64,000 bases of DNA from Blastopirellula marina (GTDB lineage Bacteria; Planctomycetota; Planctomycetia; Pirellulales; Pirellulaceae), in assembly GCF_002967715.1 (NCBI RefSeq), contig NZ_PUIA01000042.1, positions 1-64,000 on the forward strand, read 5' to 3'. Below are positions 51,462-63,275 of this stretch, in pieces. Both the position numbers and the translations under genes were made by a program. The notes under the pieces are model-generated. The model did no database searches. It was not told the origin of the DNA and saw nothing but the letters and a program-made list of their open reading frames with translations. How positions within the stretch are numbered: the first letter of the stretch is position 1; each line of letters begins with the position of its first letter.

Positions 51462-53642
51462 ATGACGACCACCGTAAACCCGAATGACGAATTACTTTTG
51501 GCGTTCATCGATGAATCGCTCCACTCGATTCATGGACTCGCCGATCAGATCACTGCTTATTTGCATAATCCGGCAAATTCGGATTCGATCAATGGCGTAT
51601 TTCGAACGGTCCATTCGATCAAGGGAAATGCGGGCTTCTTCGGCTTGTCGGTTATCAAGAAGTTCGCGCACTCCGTCGAAAACACGCTGGATGATATTCG
51701 AAATCAAAAGCTGGCGTTGACTGAAGAGTTGAATCGGGCGCTTATTGATTCGTTCGATCGAATTAATGGACTTCTGCAGCAAGTCGAACAAAATGAAATT
51801 CCCGACGAACTCTCGTCCGAGGAAGTCTCGCTGCTGGAACGCATTGCCGATTTGTCCCACGAAGCAGGTGGGGGATGTTCCAGCGAAGAAGCCTTGTTGC
51901 GGGAACTGCACGGCCTCGCCCAAGAGATGAACGCCGCGGGTTTCCCTGAATCGCTTCGCTGGTCTGAGAAACTGTCGCAGCTCATCGGCAATTCCGCCGA
52001 GGATGCCAAGTCGGAAGAAGCTTCGGCAATCGAGCCTAAGGACGTGCTGACAGGCCGATTTGAAATTGACGGCGAAGACGTTTCCGGTCTGGTGCATCAA
52101 GTCGCCGAGGCATTCCTTTGGCCAGCAGATAGTGCCTGGAACGATCAACGTTCGGCAATGGTCTTGGATCGCCTGGCAGACTTTTCAATGATTTGTCGTC
52201 TGCGTGGCAGCAAGAACGATCAAGAGAAGATCGAGGCCGCCGTCAAAGATTTCAAGGTTATTTACGAAAGCCCGATCGGCGTTGACGAGGGACTGCTCTC
52301 GGTTGTTTGGGCGAATGTCGCTGTCGTGATCGAACGCTTCCACCCAGAAGAAAGCCCGGTAGAAGTAGCGACCGCTCCGAAACCGCCGGAGCCAGAAACC
52401 GCACCAGAAACTCCAGCGGCTCAGCAAGCCAAACGCGCACGCTCGATTCGTGTCAACGAAAACCACCTCGATCGTTTTCTGGACGACGTTTCGGCGTTGT
52501 TCATTACCTGTGAGCGATTGAAAGATGTTCAATGCCGGATGGCCATTTCGGGAACGATCGGTGAGTTGGTGGAAGAGCTGCGTCAAATCAACGTCACCTT
52601 CTCGACCCAGGCCAACGAACTGCAGAAGAGTGTCGTGTCGCTGCGTAAGGTGCCCGTACGAGGCTTACTATCCAAGTTCCCTCCGATGGCCCGTAAGCTG
52701 TCCAATGATCTGGGCAAGCAAATCGACGTGCACTTGGAAGGAGAAGAGGTCGAAGTAGACAAGTCGTTGATTGAAGACCTGGACTCTCCGCTGACGCACA
52801 TGATTCGCAACGTGGCTGACCATGCCATCGAAACACCGCAGGAACGAATCGAACGTGGCGTGGCTGAAACCGGTAACTTGTGGATCAAGGCCGAAACGAC
52901 TCGCACCCATGTCGTCATTACGATTCGAGACGATGGGCGAGGTATCGATGCCAAACGCATTCGCCAGAAGGCAATCGACAAGAAGATTATGCCGGTCGAA
53001 CAGCTTCAGGCGATGCCTGATACGGAGGTGATCGACCTGATTTTCCACCCGGGCTTTTCGACCGCCGATAAGATCACCGACGTCTCAGGCCGCGGTGTAG
53101 GCATGGATGTCGTGCGGACCACCATTCGCGATCACGACGGAGAAGTACACGTTGAATCGATGGTCAATCAAGGAACAACGTTTACGATTGAAATCCCCAT
53201 TCGCCAGGCTGTGCTGGTGATCGAAGGGTTGCTGGTAGGCGTGGAAGAAGAGCAGTTCGTGATCCCCTTCGAGAATATTCGCGAAGTGATGGAGATCGAA
53301 TCGAGCGAGATCAAGACATGTCATGGGCTGCCGATGACGATCGTCCGCGGGCAGACAGTTTCGGTGGTGTCATTGGCCGACCAGATGGAACTTTGCCCAT
53401 CGGGTACGTGGGAAGATAAGTCCCGTCATGCAGCCGTTCTGGTGGCCAGCAAGCAAGGGGCCGCATGTTTCCTGGTCGATCGGGTGATCGGCAAGCGAAA
53501 GGTAGTCGTCAACGATCTGCAGAACGTACTGGAAAACTGCAACCGGATCAGCGGTGTCGCCCAACTAGGCGGTGGACGACTGTCATTGGTGGTAAGCGTT
53601 CCGGAAATCGTTAAGTCGATGGCACCGAGTACCGTCGGTTAG
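51462..53642 (+). CDS. CheA-like hybrid-type chemotaxis histidine kinase
   Basis: 726 aa from the ATG at 51462. Hpt domain with phospho-His in FRTVHSIKGNAGFF (H51), long linker with an acidic and Pro/Ala-rich stretch, dimerisation segment near 330, the HATPase domain (N-box HMIRNVADHAIETPQERIERG near 445, G-box DDGRGIDAKRIRQKA near 490, GRGVGMDVVRTTI) and a C-terminal CheW-like domain (about 582-725, LLVGVEEEQFVIPFENI). The order is that of CheA without the P2 CheY-binding domain. Such kinases control motility or other processes. Paired with the receiver gene just upstream; its 3' end overlaps the convergent PAS kinase by 4 bp. Confidence 0.9.
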   Translation: MTTTVNPNDELLLAFIDESLHSIHGLADQITAYLHNPANSDSINGVFRTVHSIKGNAGFFGLSVIKKFAHSVENTLDDIRNQKLALTEELNRALIDSFDRINGLLQQVEQNEIPDELSSEEVSLLERIADLSHEAGGGCSSEEALLRELHGLAQEMNAAGFPESLRWSEKLSQLIGNSAEDAKSEEASAIEPKDVLTGRFEIDGEDVSGLVHQVAEAFLWPADSAWNDQRSAMVLDRLADFSMICRLRGSKNDQEKIEAAVKDFKVIYESPIGVDEGLLSVVWANVAVVIERFHPEESPVEVATAPKPPEPETAPETPAAQQAKRARSIRVNENHLDRFLDDVSALFITCERLKDVQCRMAISGTIGELVEELRQINVTFSTQANELQKSVVSLRKVPVRGLLSKFPPMARKLSNDLGKQIDVHLEGEEVEVDKSLIEDLDSPLTHMIRNVADHAIETPQERIERGVAETGNLWIKAETTRTHVVITIRDDGRGIDAKRIRQKAIDKKIMPVEQLQAMPDTEVIDLIFHPGFSTADKITDVSGRGVGMDVVRTTIRDHDGEVHVESMVNQGTTFTIEIPIRQAVLVIEGLLVGVEEEQFVIPFENIREVMEIESSEIKTCHGLPMTIVRGQTVSVVSLADQMELCPSGTWEDKSRHAAVLVASKQGAACFLVDRVIGKRKVVVNDLQNVLENCNRISGVAQLGGGRLSLVVSVPEIVKSMAPSTVG

Positions 53643-55144
53643 TCGGTATCAATAAAATCTCCCAGGGGAAGCGAGACCAGGATGGTTGTCCCATTGCCCG
53701 GAGATGATTCAATCTGGGCTGTTCCGCCGAGCAGGCTGGCCCGCTCGTGAATTCCTGATAGTCCGCAGCGCCGCGGATCGACTTTGCCAGGATCGAAGCC
53801 GCGTCCCTTGTCGGCTACCTGCAGTAGGATCGTCTTGTCGTCCTGCTTGATCGTTACCAAGGCACGACTAGCTTCACTGTGCTTGCGGGAATTGTTGACA
53901 CCTTCCTGGACTGTCCGATAGATGGCCATTTCCAGCGAGGGGGCCAGTCGATCGAATTGGACATCATGTTCGAAGTCGACGATGAATTCTTCTTCCGTCA
54001 TGCGTGTGACCAGGTCGTCGAGGGCTGCGATGACTCCTCCCTGTTCGAGGCTCAGCGGTCGGAGACCATTGAGCAGTCGGCGAATCTCGCCGATCGAATT
54101 GGAAAGGAACTGCGTTCCGCGCTGTAGTTCCTGATGGCCGTCCGTGTCCGAAGGAACCAGACTGAGTCCTGTTTGCATGAACATTAGCGCGCCGGTCATG
54201 TCTTGGACGACGCCATCGTGGATTTCGTAGGCGATCAGCCGCCGGTCGCGTTCGTTGGTGTCGAGTAGTCGACGCAACGCTCGGCGGTCGCGCAAGATTT
54301 CTTCCTCACGCTGCTTGCGAACGCTGATATCCAAAAAGCAGGCCAGCAGGGCCGTACGGCCAGCGAAGGTGATCCGGTCCAGGTAGACTGCCGCCCACCA
54401 TACTTTGCCGGAGGCGGTTTTCAATTTCATGGTCATGCCCCGGATCGGAACATTGTTGGCAACACGCTCAAGAAGTGCCTGACGCTGAGCTGGATCGGCA
54501 TAGAATTCACCGGTGATTTGCTCTCGCAGCGTTTCATACGGCGAGTCGAACGCTTTGGCCAAGGCGTGGTTGCCTGATAGGACTTGGCCAGTTTCCATGT
54601 CGGAGATCACCACCGGAACCGGCGTGGTATCGACCATGATTCGGAAGCGTTCATCGCTTTCGTTCAACTCGGCTTCGATCTTCTCTTTGCTTTCCTGCAG
54701 AGCATAGACGACCTCTTGCTGAGGGGTGGCATCGAAGGTGACGCCGACAATGCACTTCTGGCCGTCGATCGTCTTCAACGGGGCGTAGCGAGTCTGATGG
54801 ATCGTATTCGAGGCGATACTTCGCACCCAGACTTGCTGTAGTTCATCTTGCTGTAGAGTTTTGTCGATCGCTTCTGATAACACCTCACCATCTTCGGCCG
54901 AAACGAAATCGCGGACATTCTTTCCAACGATCGAGTTGTAAAACTGATGAGGGAAATGATTGACGTAGGTTATCTCACCATCGGGATTGATCGTGACGAT
55001 GTGCACCGGGGCCGAGCAAAGGATATTCTCGAGTTCCGCGATGCGTTGCTTGAGCTGCTTGTTTTCCTGCTCCACCTCGGCCGCTTTCCAGGCCCGAGTT
55101 TCCGCCGTTTCTCCGCGGTAGCAGGTGTCTTTCTTGGGTTGCAC
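53639..55144 (-). CDS. PAS-domain sensor histidine kinase (HisKA_3 type)
   Basis: 501 aa from a GTG at 55144, chosen because AGAGGG lies 8 nt upstream; a TTG at 55213 is possible. Coiled-coil start (QENKQLKQRIAELEN), PAS 1 (ILCSAPVHIVTINPDGEITYV), a second PAS (VDTTPVPVVISDMETGQVL), then the dimerisation/phospho-acceptor helix YEIHDGVVQDMTGALMFMQ, of the NarX/DesK-like HisKA_3 class, and an ATPase domain with RTVQEGVNNSRKHSEA and DKGRGFDPGKVD. No membrane segment, so it probably senses a cytoplasmic signal. No LuxR-type regulator is adjacent; the convergent neighbour is the CheA-like kinase. Confidence 0.87.
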   Translation of the reverse strand: MQPKKDTCYRGETAETRAWKAAEVEQENKQLKQRIAELENILCSAPVHIVTINPDGEITYVNHFPHQFYNSIVGKNVRDFVSAEDGEVLSEAIDKTLQQDELQQVWVRSIASNTIHQTRYAPLKTIDGQKCIVGVTFDATPQQEVVYALQESKEKIEAELNESDERFRIMVDTTPVPVVISDMETGQVLSGNHALAKAFDSPYETLREQITGEFYADPAQRQALLERVANNVPIRGMTMKLKTASGKVWWAAVYLDRITFAGRTALLACFLDISVRKQREEEILRDRRALRRLLDTNERDRRLIAYEIHDGVVQDMTGALMFMQTGLSLVPSDTDGHQELQRGTQFLSNSIGEIRRLLNGLRPLSLEQGGVIAALDDLVTRMTEEEFIVDFEHDVQFDRLAPSLEMAIYRTVQEGVNNSRKHSEASRALVTIKQDDKTILLQVADKGRGFDPGKVDPRRCGLSGIHERASLLGGTAQIESSPGNGTTILVSLPLGDFIDTD

Positions 55145-55270
55145 GATTGGGGCCCTCTGCCAATTAGGATAGGGCGCAAAAAAGAAATGGATTGCCGCCC
55201 TGTTGGTTGGCAATCCATTTTAGTGGTTCAAGCGGCCACCAATAGGCCTATCTTCCGCTGTTTGCGGTGA

Positions 55271-56581
<1,311 letters not shown>

Positions 56582-56616
56582 GATTTTTTCCAATTAGGGG
56601 TGTGAAGTTTTTTCTC

Positions 56617-58029
56617 TTAGAGTTCGAGCTGGGAATCGGCGAACACCATTTCCTTCTGGTGCTGCTCGATCAGTTTTTGAATCGACTGGATGACCTCAGG
56701 GTTCTCCTTGGCCAGATCCCGTGATTCGCCGGGATCTTCTTCCAACTGGTATAGCAGCGGCGGGTTGTGGACTTCCGCTTTGGGCTGGCCATAGCCGGTT
56801 TGGGTTTTCAAATGCATCTTCCACGGACCGACGCGGACGGCCATCAATTCGTAACCACGATAGTAAAAGAGGGCCTCGCGCTTGCTCTTGCCGGTCTGCT
56901 TTAGCACTGGTGTCAGGTCGTAGCTATCGAGCTTGCGATCGGAAGGGAGGGGGAGTCCGGCCAGCGATGTAAACGTGGCCATCAGATCCATCGTGCTGCC
57001 GACGTCGGCGGCGACTTCCGCGGCAGGAATGGTCTTAGGCCACCAGAAGATTGTGGGCTCGCGCATGCCGCCATCGAACGTGCTCCCTTTGCCGTCTCGC
57101 AGCGGACCAGCGGAACCGCCGTGATCGCCATAGATCAGCCAGGGGCCGTTATCGCTGCAGAAAACAACGAGCGTGTTTTCGTCGAGGCCTGTTTCACGCA
57201 GCTTTTGCAGGACCTGACCGACGCTCCAATCGATTTCTTCGATGACGTCTCCATAATATCCGCGACGGCTCACGCCCTCGAATTCCGGCGAGCGAAACAA
57301 GGGAACGTGCGGCATCGAGTGAGCCAGATACACGAAGAACGGTTTGTCCTTGTTTTCGTCAATGAACTTGACCGTCTCTTCGGTGTAACGCCGGGTGATC
57401 GTCGTTTGGTCGGCGGGACGCTCGACGATCTCTTCATTTCGCATCAGGGGAACGTTGAAGTATTCGCTCTTGGGATGCCAGAACGATTCGCGCCCTTTGG
57501 GGGCCGAAGCGATCCGGTCCATGTCGTTAGAGTATGGAATACCGAAGTAGTAATCGAAGCCATTGCTGGTCGGCAGGAACTGCTTGTGATGTCCGAGGTG
57601 CCATTTGCCGATGCAGGCCGTCGCGTAGCCACCTTCTTTCAATGCTTCGGCAATCGTGAATTCTTCGGCTGGCAGGCCCCCCTTCGAGTTTGGGAACAGC
57701 ACACGCCGCGTGTTACTGCACATGCCGCTACGGCACGGCAGGCGACCGGTCATCAAGCCGGCGCGGCTGGGGGTACAAACCGAAGCTGCCACGTAGAACT
57801 GCGTGAACTTCATCCCTTCGCTGGCCATCTGATCGAGATGCTTTGTGCGAATGGTGGGATTACCAAAGCAACCTAAGTCGCCGTAGCCCAGGTCGTCGCA
57901 GAAGATTACGACGAAGTTCGGCTTCTTGGCAGTCGAAGTCTCTTGGGCGGATGCGAAATCGGCGCAACAGATTGCGATCATTGCAAGCAGCAGCAAGCGC
58001 AAAGCAAGGTGGGGCAGGCGATAAACCAT
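56617..58029 (-). CDS. Sulfatase (arylsulfatase family)
   Basis: 470 aa with a signal peptide (MVYRLPHLALRLLLLAMIAICCA..). Metal/substrate site start NFVVIFCDDLGYGDLGCFG, and the sulfatase signature CTPSR (C85-R89), where the Cys is converted to formylglycine. Later GKWHLGHH and CSDNGPWLIYGDHGGSAG. The exact substrate is unknown; planctomycete sulfatases act on marine sulfated polysaccharides. It is upstream of xylA and likely in the same operon. Confidence 0.93.
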   Translation of the reverse strand: MVYRLPHLALRLLLLAMIAICCADFASAQETSTAKKPNFVVIFCDDLGYGDLGCFGNPTIRTKHLDQMASEGMKFTQFYVAASVCTPSRAGLMTGRLPCRSGMCSNTRRVLFPNSKGGLPAEEFTIAEALKEGGYATACIGKWHLGHHKQFLPTSNGFDYYFGIPYSNDMDRIASAPKGRESFWHPKSEYFNVPLMRNEEIVERPADQTTITRRYTEETVKFIDENKDKPFFVYLAHSMPHVPLFRSPEFEGVSRRGYYGDVIEEIDWSVGQVLQKLRETGLDENTLVVFCSDNGPWLIYGDHGGSAGPLRDGKGSTFDGGMREPTIFWWPKTIPAAEVAADVGSTMDLMATFTSLAGLPLPSDRKLDSYDLTPVLKQTGKSKREALFYYRGYELMAVRVGPWKMHLKTQTGYGQPKAEVHNPPLLYQLEEDPGESRDLAKENPEVIQSIQKLIEQHQKEMVFADSQLEL

Positions 58030-58164
58030 GAGGCAACTCGGCAGATTAGTTGAATAGCTTTAGGGGCAAGGTAGGTGCTGTGCATCATAAGCCTTGTCCG
58101 GGGGTGATTCAACCAATCGAACTCCCACGGATCAGAGAAATTTTTCAAAGCACGAGGGCACGCC

Positions 58165-58974
58165 TCACGACGATGTAAATCGTCGTAAAACCCAATCCCC
58201 CCAGGCCCCTGAAAGTTGAGCGATGGCGAATAGAAGCCTTGCCTTGCCTGGCATGACGATCTCAGTCTGACGTTTTTCACAGCCTTTGAGGACCGTTGCC
58301 GCGAGTGTCTGCGGATCGATCGCTTTGACCTTCACACCTGCCCCGGGTTTCGCGGCAGAATCGGGCAAGTTAGTCGTCTGCTGGGCGTAACGTGTTCCGG
58401 CGTCTTCGCGGGCAATTGGACCGGGGCAAACCAGCATCACGTGTATGCCGGCGTCGGCTAACTCAAGCCGAAGTTGATGATTGAGCCCTGCCAACGCGAA
58501 CTTGGAGGTTGCATAGGGACCGATGAACTTGGAAGCACTCTTCGAAGCAAGCGAGCCCATGTTGACGATGTGACCGCGGGAAGCTTCCAGAAGGGGCCTG
58601 GCAGCTTGAACGCAGCGTACCGTCGATAAGACATTCAAATCGTACGAGCAGAGAAACTCGTCGATAGAGGTCTCGCATACCAGTCCGCGGGAACTGACGC
58701 CAGCGATGTTAAACAAGGCATCGAGTTTGCCGTACTTCTGACGGACCTCTGCCAGTAGGTTCACGACGTCGTCATCGTTGGTTACGTCGGTAGGTACACA
58801 GTGAGTCTGCTTGCCGTCGGCGTCCAACTGGGCCGCGGCCGCGCTAAGTTTATCTTCGTCCCGTGCTGCCAGCACGACGTGGCATCCTTGGGCGATGAGC
58901 TGCTGGGCGAGGACTTTGCCGAAGCCTTGCGAGGCTCCGGTTACCACCGCGACCTTATCCTTCCAGTATGTCAC
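58165..58974 (-). CDS. Short-chain dehydrogenase/reductase
   Basis: 269 aa. Rossmann fold with VAVVTGASQGFGKVLAQQL, NIAGVS, and the catalytic Ser/Tyr/Lys of MGSLASKSASKFIGPYATSKFALAGL (YxxxK). A classical SDR of the 3-ketoacyl reductase-like type, NAD(P)-dependent. The C-terminal hydrophobic stretch (LFAIAQLSGAWGDWVL) may be a membrane anchor. The substrate is not known. Lone gene, divergent from nothing close; 118 bp from the Gfo/Idh/MocA gene on the same strand. Confidence 0.88.
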   Translation of the reverse strand: MTYWKDKVAVVTGASQGFGKVLAQQLIAQGCHVVLAARDEDKLSAAAAQLDADGKQTHCVPTDVTNDDDVVNLLAEVRQKYGKLDALFNIAGVSSRGLVCETSIDEFLCSYDLNVLSTVRCVQAARPLLEASRGHIVNMGSLASKSASKFIGPYATSKFALAGLNHQLRLELADAGIHVMLVCPGPIAREDAGTRYAQQTTNLPDSAAKPGAGVKVKAIDPQTLAATVLKGCEKRQTEIVMPGKARLLFAIAQLSGAWGDWVLRRFTSS

Positions 58975-59092
58975 CGTTGTCGTTCTATGTCGTAATTGAG
59001 TTGCTTAGTCTTTGGGTTGACAAACCAAACAAAAGCCCCTGATCCGATCAAGACGAACCAGGGGCTTAAGGGGTGCATGATGGGAGTTGTAA

Positions 59093-60505
<1,413 letters not shown>

Positions 60506-60965
60506 AGCGGTTACTCCGTAGGTGAGTGGATGGTAAATAGACTGCGCGAATCCGTAGGAGATTGAATGACGAAACTCCCCTGTGTGGGCACAAGGGGGCA
60601 AGGCCCTGACTTAACGTTCAGGTAATGGGGCAGGGTGTTTTATAATAGTCTTTCGGGGATCGGTGTACCATAAAATTCAAAAAAATGACGGTCTTCATCT
60701 TTCCCGGCACTCTTGTCGGGGGAATCGATCAGGAAAATCGTTTCCCATAAACCCAGAATTAGGTGGCAAGGATGTCCCTTGCTGGCAGCGAGCATAAGTT
60801 TCTCAAATGAAATGAGGCTCAAAGTGAGAAAAAACCACGCTGTATGGGCATTGGCAATGGTTAAGGATTCTCAAAACCCCATCGTCATCTACTAAACGAT
60901 GGGCTAGAGTTATGCGTGTCGTTCTCATTACTTCCCGCATTCACCACCTAACTGGCGACGAAGCT
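60506..60965. other. Leader region of pyk
   Basis: 460 bp between the divergent oxidoreductase (-) and pyk (+) genes. A TATAAT hexamer lies at 60641-60646, oriented with pyk, but its -35 is weak. A perfect 8-bp stem CCCATCGT / ACGATGGG at 60878-60903 precedes the pyk start by about 60 bp. No gene is seen in the region. Confidence 0.4.
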
Positions 60966-62426
60966 ATGTCTGCTGCTCGAATCTTTCCGAACCGTGCCCG
61001 CACGAAAATCGTGGCCACTGTCGGACCGGCTTGCCGGACCCCGGAAATGCTGGAAGAACTGATCCTCGCCGGCGTGGACGTGTTCCGCGTGAACCTCGCC
61101 CACGGCGATTTGAAGGATCACTCGGAAGTGGTGCGGAATATCCGCGAGATCAGTGCGAAGGTTGGTCGCCCGATCGCCGCCCTGGCGGACCTTTCGGGAC
61201 CGAAAATTCGTCTGGGAACGCTGCCGGAAGACATCGTGCATTGCCACGAAGACGATATTTATACGTTCGTGCGAGGCGAAGACAGCGCTGAAGCGAAGAC
61301 CCTGACTTGCAACTACGAGCCGCTGATCGACGAGTTGGAAGTTGGCAACGACGTGATGTTGGCCGACGGTACGGTCATGATGACCGTGATCGAGAAGACT
61401 GCTGACACGGCAACCTGCAAAGTGGTCCAGGCTGGTCCGATCCGCAGCCGTCAGGGCATCAATCTGCCTGGCACCAAGCTCAGCGTTGAAGCACTGACCC
61501 CGCAAGATATCGAACACGTTAAGTGGGCCGCCGAGAACGATCTCGACTACGTGAGCCTCAGTTTCGTGCGATCGGCAAACGATCTTCGCCAACTGCGCGA
61601 CCTGCTGATGCAGCATGAATCGCGTGCTTTCATCATCGCCAAGATCGAGAAGCGTGAAGCCCTGGACAACCTGGAAGAAATCGTTCGCGAGTCGAACGGC
61701 GTGATGGTTGCCCGTGGTGACTTGGGTGTCGAAATCGACGTCGCTGAAGTTGCCGCTTCGCAGAAACTGATCGTGTCGACCTGTTCGCGGATCGGTCGTC
61801 CGGTGATCGTGGCGACGCAGATGCTTGACAGCATGACCACCTCGAATCGTCCAACGCGTGCTGAAGCAACCGACGTGGCTAATGCCATTTTGGACGGTGC
61901 CGATGCCTGTATGCTCTCGGGCGAAACGGCCGTGGGTGTTCATCCTGTGGCAGTTGTGAAGATGATGAACCGCATCATGCTGGCCACCGAAAAGATGTGG
62001 ATGGACGAACGTGGACCAGCCCGCAAGATCGACAATCGCGTCGCTCAGGTGCATCCTGTGACCCAGGCCGTCGTGTCCGGTGCATCGATTACTGCCGAGC
62101 ACCTGGGTGCTAAACTGCTGGTTACGGCAACGCGTACCGGTGGTACAGCCCTTACCAAAGCTAAGCTCCGCGACGCGATTCCAACGATCAGCGTGAGCGA
62201 CTCCGACGCCGCACTTCGACGTATGTGCTTGTACTGGGGTGTCACGCCGATTGCCAATGCCCCAGTGCACAACGGCATTCAACTTCGTCGCTTCATCGAC
62301 CAGTGGGGGCTTTCCAACGGCTACCTGGAAGAAGGAGACCGCGTGGTCTTCATCACCGGCGGCGGCATCATGCAATCGGCCGAATACATCGTGGTCGTCC
62401 ACCGAGTTGAAAAGCCACAGGACTAG
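60966..62426 (+). CDS. pyk: Pyruvate kinase
   Basis: 486 aa from the ATG at 60966 (MSAARIFPNRARTKIVATVGPAC..); the open frame begins 54 bp earlier without homology. Hallmarks: TKIVATVGPAC, DLSGPKIRLG, the active-site IIAKIEKREALDNLEEIV, MVARGDLGVEI and AEATDVANAILDGADACMLSGETAVGVHPV. It makes pyruvate and ATP from phosphoenolpyruvate. The C-terminal domain is the normal size. Monocistronic by spacing. Confidence 0.95.
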   Translation: MSAARIFPNRARTKIVATVGPACRTPEMLEELILAGVDVFRVNLAHGDLKDHSEVVRNIREISAKVGRPIAALADLSGPKIRLGTLPEDIVHCHEDDIYTFVRGEDSAEAKTLTCNYEPLIDELEVGNDVMLADGTVMMTVIEKTADTATCKVVQAGPIRSRQGINLPGTKLSVEALTPQDIEHVKWAAENDLDYVSLSFVRSANDLRQLRDLLMQHESRAFIIAKIEKREALDNLEEIVRESNGVMVARGDLGVEIDVAEVAASQKLIVSTCSRIGRPVIVATQMLDSMTTSNRPTRAEATDVANAILDGADACMLSGETAVGVHPVAVVKMMNRIMLATEKMWMDERGPARKIDNRVAQVHPVTQAVVSGASITAEHLGAKLLVTATRTGGTALTKAKLRDAIPTISVSDSDAALRRMCLYWGVTPIANAPVHNGIQLRRFIDQWGLSNGYLEEGDRVVFITGGGIMQSAEYIVVVHRVEKPQD

Positions 62427-62575
62427 GCGCAATTGTCGCCACGGGCTGCGTGGTTGAACGCCTGATATTTCACAGAAAGCAAGGGCCATACTCAAAAGTT
62501 AGAGCATGGCACTTGTTTTATTTGGCTTGCACGCTCGAGAAGACTTGATCGCGGCACCCAGCCGAATGAGCACTT

Positions 62576-63115
62576 CTAGTCGATCGCTTGCGAATACTCG
62601 CCTTGCCGCGCTGATACCAGCGAACGCCAGGCATGCTCGAGCAAGTTACTCAGTACAAAGCACCCCATACCTGCTAGTGCCGCGCCGCTGATCAGGCAAA
62701 CGCCCGTCACAGCGTAGTTGAACTGCTGGGGGGGAACCCAGGTGCTGGCAACCGCGCCAACGATCGCTCCGGCCAGCGTCGCTTGGCTCACCAGGCGGAT
62801 CTGCCACGAGGAGAGCCCAGTCCGCTCGGCGAGGTTGGGGGACTTCCACTTGCGGCGTGGTGAAGAAGGCGGGGGCAAAGGAATGTTTTGCGGCTCGCGT
62901 CGCTTCTTTCGCTGGTGCCCCAGTCGATGGCACAGATACGAAGCACCCAAGTGAACCAGCGTGACCACCAGAAAGAGAACCGTCATATAAGCGGCAAAGG
63001 GACCGACAAGCCGCAGGATGGCAAACACCACGCCGCATAAAGCCAAAGCCCAGGCCATAGCCCAAAGCGAAAACCTGGGAGGCGATTCAAATTTGAATTC
63101 AGAGTCACTTGCCAT
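62576..63115 (-). CDS. Hypothetical membrane protein
   Basis: 179 aa from the ATG at 63115 (MASDSEFKFES..). Four hydrophobic segments (WAMAWALALCGVVFAILRL, AAYMTVLFLVVTLVHLGASYL, IRLVSQATLAGAIVGAVAST, YAVTGVCLISGAALAGMGCFVLSNLL) with a Lys/Arg/Pro-rich loop (GHQRKKRREPQNIPLPPPSSPRRKWKSP) between the second and third. No family recognised. Lies 160 bp upstream of the partial sulfatase gene's end on the same strand. Confidence 0.55.
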   Translation of the reverse strand: MASDSEFKFESPPRFSLWAMAWALALCGVVFAILRLVGPFAAYMTVLFLVVTLVHLGASYLCHRLGHQRKKRREPQNIPLPPPSSPRRKWKSPNLAERTGLSSWQIRLVSQATLAGAIVGAVASTWVPPQQFNYAVTGVCLISGAALAGMGCFVLSNLLEHAWRSLVSARQGEYSQAID

Positions 63116-63275
63116 CGATGACCTACCCATATGGAACGCCCAACGTCAGCGTTAGGTTTATCGTACCGAAAGGAACGCATCTGGCAAATTGAAAGCGGAA
63201 AGTTCGCCCGCGTATGGGGGCTTCCTGCCGCAAGATTGGGGCAGGAAGCAGGCCCGTTCGCACAGCCAGCAGACG

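Noticed and set aside
60948-62495. 515-codon open frame on the - strand
   Set aside because: Runs opposite pyruvate kinase; His/Arg-rich translation typical of an antisense frame of a GC-rich gene.
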